Counted from the stretch's first letter, positions 35,778 to 47,135 are shown. The stretch is DNA of 64,000 bases from Corbicula japonica (GCA_038501625.1 JAZAYU010000009.1:11956396-12020395), one strand, 5' to 3'. The notes: generated by a model from the sequence alone, not told the origin. Numbers and translations are program-made.

Positions 35778-36020
35778 AACCATTTCCTCCATAGATACAC
35801 CTTTATTGAAAGGGCAAACAGTTTAGATCCAGATCAGCTGGCACATCCTTGCCATCTGATCAGGATCTAAACTGTTTTTCTTCTTGATTTGTAAGGTTAT
35901 CTCTGACCAAAATGCGACCAGTGCAGATACTTATCAGATGGCACGGATGTGCCGGCAGATCTGGAACTACACTGGTGGCACACACCTAAAAAGGCGTATA
36001 TATGGAGGAAAGGGGTTAAA
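35778..36020. repeat. Fold-A element, full length
   Basis: TTAACCATTTCCTCCATAG to ATATATGGAGGAAAGGGGTT. First hairpin arms AAACAGTTTAGATCC and GGATCTAAACTGTTT pair perfectly. Confidence 0.85.
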
Positions 36021-36051
36021 CAAGTTGTGCTGATAGTCAATCTGGAAATAG

Positions 36052-36246
36052 GAGGTAACTCTGTACTCCATATGTAGATCCAGATAAGCTGTCAGATTAA
36101 GATCTACACTGTTAGCTTCTTGGTCAGAAATAACCTAATTAATCTATAAGTGAACAGTGTAGATCCTGATCAGATGGCAAAGATGTGCAGATCTGGATCT
36201 ACACTGTTTGCCCATGCTGTAAGTTGTATATTTGTAGTAAGGGTTA
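36052..36246. repeat. Fold-A element, shortened
   Basis: ACTCCATATGTAGATCCAG to TTGTAGTAAGGGTTAA; the left hairpin is shortened. Confidence 0.7.
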
Positions 36247-36689
36247 ATGTGAGATAAAAACAAAGAATAATCACTCAAACATGGTACAAGAATGCATTTT
36301 GTCAACATCTCAAAGACATCTTGTTGCCTTGCTCATTATCTTGTTATGAATATACTTTAAACTGATATTTATTTTCCATAATAAATTACCAAAACTAACA
36401 TTTTTTCTAAACAAACAGTAATTCTTTTAACAAATTTAACAGAGTTCAGTTTCTTATTAACTTTTTGATAGCTTGAAAAATAACAGCCTGAAAAATAACA
36501 TACTACAAATTAAGTTATTTGAGTTTATTTTAGTGATTAATCCTAAAGTAGTTTTGTTGTAATAGTTTGTTTTTAGACTTAGTGGTTTGTCTATTATATT
36601 CTGAAACTAATATACTTCTTGGAATCAGGGTAAACTGATTCCATGTTAATATAATGAATTGTTATTTACCATATACCACACATATTGTG

Positions 36690-37170
36690 CTTAACCCATT
36701 CCTGTATAGATACGCATTTTTATGCATGTGCGACCAGTGTAGATCCAGATCAGCCGGCACATCCGTGCCGTCTGATCAGGATCTGCACTGGTCGCATTTT
36801 GGTCAGAAATAACCTAATGAATCAAAAAGCGAACAGTTTGGATCCTGATCAGACGGCACGGATGTGCCGGCTGATCTGGATCTAAACTGTTCGCCCTAGC
36901 AGTAAAGGTGTATCTGTACGGGAAAGGGTTAACCCTTTCCTCCATTGACACACATTTATTTGCGTGGGCGAACAGTGTTGATCCAGATAAGCCGGCACAT
37001 CTGTGCCGTTTGATCAGGATCTGCACTGTTTGCTTTTTGATTTGTTAGGTTTTTTCTGACCAAAATGTGACCAGTGCAGATCCTGATCAGATGGCACAGA
37101 TCGGCAGGCTGATCTGGATCTACACTGGTTGCACATGCGTAAAAATGCGTATATATGGAGGAAAGGGTTG
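36690..37170. repeat. Head-to-tail Fold-A dimer
   Basis: Copy 1 (36690-36931, CATTCCTGTATAG ... GTACGGGAAAGGGTTAA) is joined to copy 2 (36931-37170, AACCCTTTCCTCCATTG ... TATATGGAGGAAAGGGTT) through a single GGGTTAACCC. Copy 1 is a near twin of 50,039-50,269. Confidence 0.9.
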
Positions 37171-37264
37171 AGTATTTAGCTAGCATTCCTAAATATTATT
37201 GATTCATCAATAGACTTCATTTGATATTTTTTCTTCATAAATATTGTTTTTCCAATACAAAAAC

Positions 37265-37445
37265 AGAGTACTTTATGGGTTATAGCTTTTATACCAACTT
37301 ATCTCTAATATCTTTGCAGTCGGATCAGAATCTAATATGTTTGCCAGGTCAGAAATAACCTAGACAGTCTAAAAGTGAACAGTGTAGATCCTGATCAGAA
37401 TGCAGGAATGTGAAGACTGATCTGGATCTACACTGGTTGCCCAAG
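37265..37445. repeat. Fold-A element, degenerate
   Basis: GTCGGATCAGAATC, AACAGTGTAGATCCTGATC and GATCTGGATCTACACTGG blocks remain. Last intron of gene A. Confidence 0.65.
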
Positions 37446-37714
37446 TGATAAAAGTCAAATGGTGGTACATTAATGTCCATGATTAGTAAGTACAATGTAC
37501 CAGAAAATAATAATGCACAGAACCATGTCAAAAACTTCTTGCGCTTTTGCAAACAAATGCACGCTTTGAATATTTTAAACTATAAAAACATGAACAATTG
37601 CATTTATTTATTGTATATTTGTTGAAAACTCTTCTGAGATGCTTAATTATAACTTTAACTTAAGTTTAAACAATTTTAATAAACTTCAATTTCTTCCATT
37701 ATGACAAATGACAG

Positions 37715-37856
37715 GCAATCAAGTGATAGTTCTCAGTTATGTGGCTTTGAGACCATTTCTGGTGGTACAAGCCTACAATCTACAGATAGGATTCCCTTAC
37801 AATCATACTTACATGAGATGAGTGATCTGTTAATCCAATACATAAAACAAAAGTAA
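37715..37856 (+). CDS. Gene A exon 13, long-isoform C terminus
   Basis: An acceptor (AATGACAG) opens a 142-nt coding stretch ending at TAA 37854-37856. In frame with exon 12 it encodes R plus 46 residues: Ser/Gln-rich (QSSDSSQLCGFETISGG), then an amphipathic ending (SYLHEMSDLLIQYIKQK). This final helix is absent from the short isoform. The acceptor's pyrimidine tract (TTTCTTCC) is adequate. A possible AATAAA lies at 39404. Confidence 0.6.
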
Positions 37857-37864
37857 ACAAGTTT

Positions 37865-38103
37865 TAACCCTTTAATCCATGTTATATGGCTTTTATTCAT
37901 GGCAAACAGTGTAGATCCAGATCAGCTGGACTAATCATGACATATAATCAGGATCTAAATTTTTGCCTTTTGATTTATTAGGTTATTTCTAACCAAGAAG
38001 CAAACAGTGTAGATCCTGATCAGATAGCACAGATGTGCTGACTGATCTGGATCTACACTGTTCGCATGTTCTGTAAAACCTGTATATATGGAGTAAAGTG
38101 TTT
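37865..38103. repeat. Fold-A element, nearly full length
   Basis: TTAACCCTTTAATCCATG to TATATATGGAGTAAAGTGTTTAA, just after the long-isoform stop codon, so in the gene A 3' UTR if that end is used. Confidence 0.8.
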
Positions 38104-38142
38104 AATACTAGACAAAATGTTGATTGATCAGTCTTTGGCTGG

Positions 38143-38270
38143 AGGTTATAAAACCAAGATTGGAAACCAGTCTCAAATCTCAAGCATCTGATTGGCTGAA
38201 ATAGTGACCAGTCGCCATTTCAGCCAATCAGATGCTTGAGATTTGAGACTGGTTTCCATGCTCATTATTT
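38143..38270. repeat. Fold-B palindrome
   Basis: GGTTATAAAACCAAGATTGG and AGATTTGAGACTGGTTTCC arms; right tip altered (CTCATTATTTG). Confidence 0.8.
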
Positions 38271-38429
38271 GAAAATTCAGCCTCTGCTAAGAGAAGTTAA
38301 AAGTGTGTTCATTCTGTTACAGTTAGACTAAGCAGAATCATGAATTCAAGATCTCTATACAATTGCAAGGGAACAAGCAACAAGAGAACTTGAGATCGTA
38401 TTGCCCAGCAACCATGATTATCTAGTCAA

Positions 38430-38840
38430 GGAACTACAGTAGTACAGGGTCCAGGGACCATGACACTACCAAGGCCAGGAACCATGACACTGCAGAATTC
38501 ATGGTCTAATGAGATTGGATAGGCCAAGAACTTGAACATGCAGGAACAAGGAACAGTGAGATCACAGAGCCGAAAACCATGAGAAAACAACATCCACAAA
38601 TCATTGCAGAGACCAAAAACCATCAGCTACTAGGAACAACAGACACCGAGATTGCAAAACAATAAAAACAAAAAAGAACTCGAACCACTGTGATATGAAT
38701 AATGACAGACACAGGAAACCAGCAAGGACTAGAAACCATGAGCTTACAAAATGAAGGAATTGGAATCTGGCTCTGTAACAGAATACATGCTGAATGAGAG
38801 GTGAGATACACAGATAAGAGAGAGAGAGACTTGTCACACA
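38430..38840. repeat. Decayed short tandem repeat
   Basis: Many irregular copies of AGGAACCATGACAC / AAAACCATGAG at 20-35 bp intervals. Minus-strand frames here are products of the repeat. Confidence 0.5.
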
Positions 38841-39720
38841 CAACAACACAGATGTTAAATTATTTATTTTAAAATTAAATTAACAAGAATACCATTTTGA
38901 AAAGTGTTAGTTATTAAACTGAACTTTTGACAAAGTGCATAATTGAATAACAATTCTAACAGAACAGCAAATACATTGTAATTTTAGCTTAAGACAACAA
39001 AAGCTATGAAAGTATAATGTGTGGAGTTAATTTATATTTTTTACCTTAAAGAATGTTTGTCACTTAAAAACTTGTTACATGCAAGTTAAAAAATGTGCAA
39101 TATTTATTTTACAACTATTATTTTAGTTCATATCTGTGATTTTAATTGAAAATGGTGCTACAATTAGTAAACTCTTTTGATAGAACTTACTTTAATATAT
39201 TGTATATTCTTTCTTCAAATGTAAAAATAGATACTGGTAAAGAAAAGAGAAAGAAAATCAAACACAAAATTTATTTCATAAGCGTTAACTCTTGTCATGC
39301 ATAAAAGCAATTAAGCCATTTTGTTCTTTTCATCTACCCATTCATTTAGACATTTCAAGAAGTCTTTCACCTTTGCTTTACTGTGGATGCTTTATGAACT
39401 ATGAATAAACTTCTTCAAAAGTGAATTTTATAATTTATTTACTCCAAATGATTTACATTTGTCGGGGACTGGCAGTTTTCAGCCATAGATCACAGGAGAA
39501 TTACTTGCTATATCACTGCTACTTTCCTGTATTTCTTGTAATGATGTCATTTGTTCTTTGTGAAATCAGAAACCATATGATATACTTAATAAGATAGATA
39601 AAAAACATAACTGAAAGCCACTAAATACTACAAATATCAAAATATCGCAGGCTCAGTTTCATAGAGCCTATCCATGGAAATGCATATTGCTGTCAGTGCT
39701 GCCTAATCCCTGGGTTGAGA
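38841..39720. other. Spacer between genes A and B
   Basis: Very AT-rich, nothing recognised apart from a possible poly(A) signal at 39,404. Confidence 0.4.
39404..39409 (+). terminator. Possible polyadenylation signal for gene A
   Basis: AATAAA about 1.5 kb after the long-isoform stop codon, between genes A and B. The hexamer is common in AT-rich DNA, so this is only a candidate. Confidence 0.2.
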
Positions 39721-39730
39721 GCTATTCATT

Positions 39731-40320
39731 CTTGCATACCAGATCCAGTCATCTGGTGTTTTCATCCTTGTAGGAAATTTCAATCCTACACCCCCCATGT
39801 AGAATGAGTTATGTGCTTACATGTGTGACATCACCTCATCAGGTATTTGACATCGTGTATTTAGGTAAGTGACGTCATTTAGAAAATTAGGGATGTCAAC
39901 GTTTAAGCGCATTGAAACAAACAACTAGACGGTATAAATGTACACAAATATTATGAACAATAGAAGTAGGCAAGAAAAAGTATCTTGCATGAGACATTCT
40001 GTTAAGATAGAAAAATCTGTCACCGAGGGTGAACTATTTTGGCTGTGCCTCGTTCCCACCAAAACAGTTCACCCTCGGTGACAGATTTTTCCTTCTTCAC
40101 CTCACACTCGTGCATGATACTTATATCCTTGGCAATGAGCCTCGTATGATTTTTCTTTCCTTTAGTGACACATTCTTAAGAATTCCTTATTTAAAATGAG
40201 GATGACACGGTATTCTTGCATACCAGATCAGGTCATCCGGTGTTTTCACCTGTGTAGGAAATTTCGATCCTACACCCCTCCATGTAGAATGAGTCACGCG
40301 CCTTATATGACGTCTTACAC
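39731..40320. repeat. Direct repeats flanking a hairpin element
   Basis: Two copies (39731-39830 and 40211-40310) share TCTTGCATACCAGATC, GGTGTTTTCA, GTAGGAAATTTC and CATGTAGAATGAGT. Between them lies the 40,005 hairpin. Confidence 0.65.
40005..40098. repeat. Near-perfect hairpin
   Basis: GAAAAATCTGTCACCGAGGG pairs with CCCTCGGTGACAGATTTTTC over more than 30 bp; the loop contains TGCCTCGTTCCCACC. Confidence 0.9.
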
Positions 40321-40429
40321 AGTTATGAATGAACGACGGAATGTCTCATGTATCACTCCGCTACTATAAAAAAGTAGTGCAAAGAAAATTTTAAAGAAAA
40401 AATACCCCAAAATGCGCAAAATAAATATG

Positions 40430-40590
40430 GTATGCAAGAAAAAGTATCATTCACTTATGTTGAGTAAAGATCGCATGATCCGGCCCTCATGAAATATGCA
40501 CTTAGTCGGTAACTCGGCAGAGCCTCGTTACCGCCCTTTTGCATATTTCACTCGAGCTGGATCACACGATCTTTACCCAAAACACGTGAA
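40430..40590. repeat. Second hairpin with related loop
   Basis: Arms AAAGATCGCATGATCCGG and GGATCACACGATCTTT, inner arms GAAATATGCA and TGCATATTTC. The loop GAGCCTCGTTACCGCC resembles that of the 40,005 hairpin. Confidence 0.75.
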
Positions 40591-40631
40591 TGATACTTAT
40601 AGGTAATTTGCCATCGTATATCAAGCTTGCT

Positions 40632-40850
40632 TAACCCTTTACTCCATATATATGGGGTTTTTGCATGTGCAACCAGTGAAGATCCAGATTAGCTGTGCCA
40701 TCTGATCAGGATTTACACTGGTAGCCTCTTAATCAGAAATAACCAAATGAATATAAAAGCCAACAGTGTAGCTTCCGATCAGATTCCAGCTTTGGATCTA
40801 TACTGTTTACCCATAGATAACAGCCTTATCTGATGGAATAAAGGGTTAAA
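40632..40850. repeat. Fold-A element
   Basis: TTAACCCTTTACTCCATAT to GGAATAAAGGGTTAA, with eroded hairpins. Confidence 0.75.
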
Positions 40851-40979
40851 GATCACTTGACCTCGGAAAAAGTTTTAACTCAAAGTTGTGTTTTTGAGTT
40901 CAAGTGGACAGTAACAAATCAATTGAATTCAGGTTTGTGAGTATTTTGATTTCGACTATTTCAATTAAAAAAAAAACCA

Positions 40980-41150
40980 ATGCCTGCAGCACAAGCCCAT
41001 CCTGGCCACACCCACAACCAATGCCGGGTGGGTGTTATCACCCGTCACTACCCAGTGCAACAAATGTGCCATGGCGGCAACACCCAAACACCCAGCTGGC
41101 ACTGGCTGCAGCACAAACCCATCCGGGCCACAACCACAACCAACGAAAGT
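40980..41150. repeat. Short duplicated C-rich sequence
   Basis: TGCAGCACAAGCCCATCC at about 40,983 recurs as TGCAGCACAAACCCATCC at about 41,108, each followed by CCACA and ACCACAACCAA. The overlapping open frames are not supported as coding. Confidence 0.55.
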
Positions 41151-41234
41151 TCGAAGATTACTGCCTAGCAGTAGCTTGAAGTTTTAATCGGCAATAAATT
41201 TGTACTGTTGCCATTCCTGGGCCTAAGATCATTG

Positions 41235-42260
41235 GCTAAAATGGTGAGTAACTATATTCTTCAGTTTCCCTATCAGTATTATAATAATATGAATTAAGTG
41301 AATTCATATTGGCCTTGTTATTGGGCACAGGGTATTTATTTTTGACTGAGGCCCATTAACATGGCCAATGTGAATTCACTTGATTAATGACAATTTTATT
41401 AAATCACAGACTTAAACCATCAAACTCATATAAGGACTAAACTGGGCCATTAAGGGAATTGCTGGGCCAATACGAGATTAATTAAGAAATAATCAATAGC
41501 TTCCAGTGATTTATCGCAGGATAATTCACGGGGCGGAGTTCAGATGCGTAAGGATATATCACGAGGGGCGTAGCCCCGAGTGATATATATCTACGCAGCT
41601 GAACGACGCCCCATGAATTATCCTGCAATAATTCACCGGAAACTATTGATTATTTTAATTCTAACATGACACATCTGACTGAATAAGCGAAATAATCATA
41701 ACTCAAATTTAGCGCGTTGTAATAAACGCAAATGGGTTTTAAGGTCGGCAGTTAGTGTTTACTCCCTAAACATCTCCATAATTCAAAACCTGATAATAAT
41801 TAAAAGATTAAATAACAAACTTGAATACATGTCCATCCAACCGCGCATCCAGCACTCTCCAGTCGTCGTTCGAACCGTATTTGTCATTCCAACAGTTTAA
41901 TACTGCACCAGGAAATAACATGTAAACAACGGAAATGACGTGACGTCGTTAAAATGGCGCGTTAACGTCACCTTAACATTGCCGCAAAATAGCGAAAAAT
42001 AATTATAGTATTTTATCTAAATATATAAAATAAACATTATTCTATTACACACGGATAAAAATTTCGCGTATTATGTGCTTTCTTAAATGCGCGCAATTAA
42101 ATCCCAGCGAAAAATACAATTGTCACATGATAAGTTTATACCGACAGGTATTTTATAATAGCTGTGCCCACGCATGGTGAATTATTGTGTAATAATTCAC
42201 AGCAAATTCAATGGGAAAAATGTCAAGTCGTGTTAGAATTAAAAATAGTTAATTAAAAAT
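41235..42260. mobile_element. Cluster of nested palindromes
   Basis: Three inverted pairs: GTGAATTCATATTGGCC with GGCCAATGTGAATTCAC (41,298-41,388); GCAGGATAATTCACGGGGCG with CGCCCCATGAATTATCCTGC around the core GGGGCGTAGCCCC (41,515-41,625); and TTTTAATTCTAACATGAC with GTCGTGTTAGAATTAAAA (41,652 and 42,226). It is probably a foldback transposon about 0.8 kb long with another beside it. Confidence 0.6.
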
Positions 42261-42336
42261 AAGTGATATTGTTACATATTATCAAAGTATATTTCAACTT
42301 ATATTGTTTACCGCTTATTGCATTTTGAACAATTTA

Positions 42337-42487
42337 ACCCTATCCTCCATATACACACATTTATGGCATAGGCAAAACAATAGAGATCCATATCAGACCT
42401 GATTACGTTTGCAGCATGTGCCAGCTGATCTAGATCTAGACTGGTCACACTTGCATGATAAGGGGTATATATGGAGTAAACGGTTAA
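42337..42487. repeat. Fold-A element, internally deleted
   Basis: TTAACCCTATCCTCCATAT to TATATATGGAGTAAACGGTTAA in only 150 bp; one hairpin is lost. Confidence 0.8.
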
Positions 42488-42712
42488 TCTGCCCCTTTTT
42501 TAACATTTCAAGCAAAGACATCAACTTCCTCAACACACATTTTCCCAAGGCAGAACTTTGTTTTCTGCTGAGTAATTTCTCAAATGGCTTGAAAGTAATT
42601 AACTTTGTTATTTAACATTGTTATTTGTTTTTCTCGGAAGCCTCTGCCCAACACAGCTAATAATATGTGGTTTAGTATTTGGATTTCATGGTTATAAATA
42701 GGTCCTTCCATT

Positions 42713-42926
42713 TAACCCTTTCCTCCATATATATTGCATTTTTAAGCATGTGCCACCAGTGTAGATCCAGATCATCCTGCACTGGTCACATTTTGGTCAG
42801 AAACAACCTAACAAATCAAAAAAGCAACCAGTGCAAATCCTTATCATACGGCACAGATGTGCCGGCTGATCTGGATCTACACTGATCGCCCATGCAATAA
42901 AGGTGTGTCTATGGAGAAAAGGGTTA
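42713..42926. repeat. Fold-A element
   Basis: TTAACCCTTTCCTCCATAT to GGAGAAAAGGGTTAA; the first hairpin is truncated. Confidence 0.85.
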
Positions 42927-43529
42927 ATAAGACAGGATGCAATTCTTGAATGAAATTACCTTTTAGTTTTCATATCTATCAAACAGATGTGTAAGGTACC
43001 CAGTACAAGCATCAAAATAAAATTCAGAAATTGAAAAAAGTACAAAATATACAATATCTTTTATTTTTACATTTTAAGGCACTGATTTTATCAAAAGATA
43101 CTATAACATTTTACTGAAAACCATTTTTGTTTACTAAAAACAATTTACACACCAGAGCAAATAAAAATCCCCAATTGAGGCATGTAATGGTGTGTATTTT
43201 AAACTTCCCAAATTCATACCTGAATGAAATTTATCACTAATTTGGAAAATCTGTCAACACAAAATTGAATGATAACAGAGCAATACTTGAAATTCAGAAA
43301 AGCATTTTTCAATGGTTTCCAATCAAAGGACCAATCACTGATCTTGAAATTGCAGTTTGTCACATATGGTAGAAGGACTTTGGGACTTTTAATAAGTAAC
43401 AGAAGAATTTTGGTTGAAGAGAGTGAGAAACAAACAAATTCTCCCACTATTTCTGATAACAAGATTGTTTGAAGCTTTCGGAATATAGGTGAAAGAAGGA
43501 AGCCATGTCTGATTGCCTGTATCATCAAT
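42927..43529. other. Intergenic DNA
   Basis: AT-rich; the open frames on both strands at 43,214-43,528 overlap in antisense and show no domain. Confidence 0.4.
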
Positions 43530-43747
43530 TTGGTGCAATAACGGTGTAACTTGTTCTTGTTTCAATGGTACTTGTACTGTGCCCAAGGTTATAAAACTGA
43601 GCATGGAAACCAGTCTCAAATCTCAAGCATCTGATTGGCTGAAATGGCGACTGGTCCCCATTTCAGCCAATCAGATGCTTGAGATTTGAGACTGGTTTCC
43701 AAACTCAGTTTTATAACCTTGGGACCTGGTTTTTGCACTAAGGTGAT
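43530..43747. repeat. Fold-C element interrupted by Fold-B
   Basis: Fold-C halves GTGCAATAACGGTG (left) and TTTTGCACTAAGGTGATG (right) flank a complete Fold-B (about 43,580-43,729: GCCCAAGGTTATAAAACTG ... TTTTATAACCTTGGGAC). Confidence 0.85.
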
Positions 43748-43786
43748 GTTCTGGTTTAATTATGGTGGTCATGTTGCAGTCACCTG

Positions 43787-43930
43787 TGCTAAAGGTTTTA
43801 AAACCGAGATTGGAAATCAGTCTCAAACTTGAGAATCTGATTGGCTGAAATGGCAACCAGTCGCCATTTCAGCCGATCATATGCTTGAGATTTGATACTG
43901 GTTTTAAATCTCTACTTTATAACCTTGAGA
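43787..43930. repeat. Fold-B palindrome, diverged
   Basis: AAGGTTTTAAAACCGAG and CTCTACTTTATAACCTTGAG arms, centre AAATGGCAACCAGTCGCCATTT. Confidence 0.8.
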
Positions 43931-44210
43931 CCTGATTTATCCAAATGACCGCAACCACTTGGTCAAGGTAGATATGATATCAATTTAGTCGGTTCAGCCT
44001 AAGTTTAATAAATAGTCAATTTAAATGGTGATAACGTAAGCATAAGAATAAATATGTTCACATAAGCTTACATTCTTAAACTGAGCTAACAATCTGCACT
44101 GAGCTAACAATCTGCATATCATCTGGTTAAAATTCATTTTCAATGTTTACAACCTTGAATATGTTATATAAGCTTATAATTATAATTTGGATTCAACACA
44201 TTATGTGTCT

Positions 44211-44275
44211 TTATGTTTTCCCAGCAAGCAAGTCCAGAACTAACTGTGCTGCCATTGTATCTTCTATTGCCATAC
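44211..44275 (-). CDS. CRYM: CRYM coding exon 8, C terminus and stop
   Basis: A 65-nt final coding stretch after TTTTTCAG, completing G-MAIEDTMAAQLVLDLLAGKT and ending TAA (44213-44211). The GxAxEDxxAA signature is the family's conserved C-terminal helix. Confidence 0.94.
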
Positions 44276-44469
44276 CTGAAAAATCAATATGCATTTTTAA
44301 ACATTTGTCCAGTTTTAAGATGAAAACCCTCTAAATAGAATCTTAAACCCAATAACACTAGCAATAGTGAGATGCAAAGAAAATAGTCCTTATCAGTTAC
44401 TTGTAATATTGAAAGCTGATCAGGAATGTTGAGAGTTTGTGATTCTGTTAAGTTACCGGTAATAAACAT

Positions 44470-44607
44470 GGGCTGAAAATCATAAAACTGAGATTGTAGG
44501 TCAGTCTCAAATCTCAAGTGATAGGCTGAAATGCTAGTCACCATTTCAGCCAAACAGATGCTTGAGATTTGAGACTGGTCTCTAATCTTAGTTTTATGAT
44601 CTTGGGC
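44470..44607. repeat. Fold-B palindrome close to the CRYM last exon
   Basis: ATCATAAAACTGAGATTG and CTAATCTTAGTTTTATGATC arms; lies in the last CRYM intron. Confidence 0.8.
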
Positions 44608-45118
44608 CATGGTTGCTAACTGCTTTGTGATCAAAGGGTTTGTAATGTATAGTATAAAATTGAGTGCAGTGAATAAAACTGTTTTCACAATTTTTCAATA
44701 TCTTTAGTGCTTTTTTCTGGACTGGTTCCTATTAATAACTTTTCACAAAACCGATTTCTGCATTATTTACAAAAATGTAAAAATTTTGTTAATACCAGAC
44801 TCCCTGCTTACAGGTACTCTCTGGTACCATATCACAGCACTGCCATAAAGGCTAAACAAAGCTCTTGTTCCAAATTATGAACAATTTCGCTAAAAATACT
44901 AATGATCTCCATCATAAAATCCATTGACTAATATTGAACAAAATATTCCAGTTTAAAGAAAACCCAATCTCCCTATCTAATAATATACATAAATAAAGAT
45001 GTATCATTTATTGTTTATGAAGTTTTTGACAATTAAACTGAGCTAACATATTTTCTAGATTTCTATGAATAAGAAACAGGTCAAAAACTGCACCTAAATA
45101 ATAAGCTAAATACTGTTA

Positions 45119-45226
<108 letters not shown>

Positions 45227-45359
45227 TCAATTTAACACTTAACCTGCTAAAAATTGTTTAATATAAGGATAAATTGAGCACACATCATCAATTTTGTGGA
45301 TAATAATACTTGACTGACATCCAAATTTCCAATAAGATTCTGTTTTTCAAGCAAAAAAA

Positions 45360-45505
45360 GGGATGAACATATTCCTGCGAGCACAGATCTGCTTCTACAC
45401 TGGTGGCTTCTTGGTCAGAAATAACTCAAGGAATCTAAAAGCGACCAGTGCAGATCTTGATCAGCTGGTATTGATATGGATCTACACTGTCTGCCCATGG
45501 GATAT
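45360..45505. repeat. Fold-A remnant
   Basis: GCACAGATCTGCTTCTACAC, AGCGACCAGTGCAGATC and TGGATCTACACTG blocks; termini lost. Confidence 0.6.
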
Positions 45506-45679
45506 AAGCTACTGACTAGGGTGACTAAACAACATGAATATTTTGGAGGCAATTTAAATATTGTTATTAACTAGTAGACTAGTTTATTGAAACAACCTAG
45601 TCCTACTTCTATTGTGCAATAAAGACAGGCCTTTTAAAGCTTTAAGATGCCTAACTTTGTATAATACCCGAGAGATGAT

Positions 45680-46391
<712 letters not shown>

Positions 46392-46758
46392 TTACATTGC
46401 TTTATTAGCCTGTAACCAGATATACTGGTAATACCCTACATATAAAGTGGACTCCCTTTTCTATCAATTTGTATCCATTCATTGTTTACAGCCATGTTGT
46501 ACTGAATTTAGTAACTTTATAACATTTCAGCCTAAGGAAAGGTTCATATGTATGCAATATCATCTCTCTAATATGAAAGTCAAATGAGTTGTAAACAGAG
46601 GCTGGACACAAATTTTGTTGTGACAGAAGCATAAATTCATTGGTAATTGTCATAAATGTTTATGGGATAAAACTGGTAGACTTCCAAAGGTCTAATAAGC
46701 TAGAAGTAGCCAACAATCTATTAATAAAATTTAAATTAACTATCGATTTGCAAATTAC

Positions 46759-46936
46759 CATTAATATGTGCATTAGGTTTAACCCATTCGGCATTCAAAA
46801 CTGGAGTTGTGGCCCCTGTTACAGTTACGATGACATCCGCGTCTTGCACAGCTTCTTGTGCCGTGTGGCATGCTGTAGCACCGATCTCTGCAGCACATTT
46901 CTCTGCACTGGCATATGTTCTACTCCATATTGTAAC
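46759..46936 (-). CDS. CRYM: CRYM coding exon 5
   Basis: A 178-nt exon: acceptor ACATGTATAG, donor TTAATG/GTAATT, phase 0 to 1. It encodes VTIWSRTYASAEKCA, then EAVQDADVIVTVTGATTPVL and EWVKPNAHIN. The strand-helix pattern matches the second half of the Rossmann fold. The usual Gly in KPGAHINAVG is Asn here (codon AAT), a departure worth confirming. Confidence 0.93.
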
Positions 46937-46959
46937 CTATACATGTCAATTAATTAACC

Positions 46960-47135
46960 ATTAATCCTTCAGTCCAAATGTCATCCGTGCCCTCTGATCA
47001 GGATCTACACCGTTTGTTTTTTTATTTATTGTTATTTCTGCCTAAAAAGTAAAAAGTATAGATCCTGATCAGGGTTCATGGATCTACACTGTTACCACAT
47101 GCCATAAAACCCATAATACATGGAGTTAAGAGTAT
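46960..47135. repeat. Fold-A element, degenerate
   Basis: TTAATCCTTCAGTCCA at left, ATACATGGAGTTAAG at right, with GATCAGGATCTACACCG inside. Confidence 0.65.

Larger units (their letters stand above)
1422..37856 (+). other. Gene A, whole locus (coding exons 1-13, unrecognised coiled-coil scaffold-like protein)
   Basis: Thirteen candidate exons join with GT-AG borders and an unbroken frame. Exons 1-9 (CDS from 1449 to 31343) sum to 6,155 nt; with the microexon and three terminal exons the CDS is 6,390 nt (2,129 aa plus stop), without the microexon 6,177 nt (2,058 aa plus stop). The protein is rich in Ser, Lys and Glu, with a short coiled coil near residues 172-205, a long charged helix near 823-880, and a predicted coiled-coil core near 1048-1281. 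No enzyme, membrane or signal-peptide feature is seen, so a cytoplasmic scaffold or cytoskeleton-associated role is inference only. Introns range from about 110 nt (exon 9 to 10) to 13.3 kb (exon 1 to 2) and are filled with mobile elements. Confidence 0.85.

Noticed and set aside
33719..37800. Direct splice 31343 to 33719 to 37715 without the microexon or exon 11
   Set aside because: It is open but yields a hydrophobic, unnatural peptide in a second frame; the other frame fits exon 11, the microexon and a clean stop.
40904..41179. Two overlapping His/Pro-rich frames
   Set aside because: Product of a short C-rich duplication; no other support.
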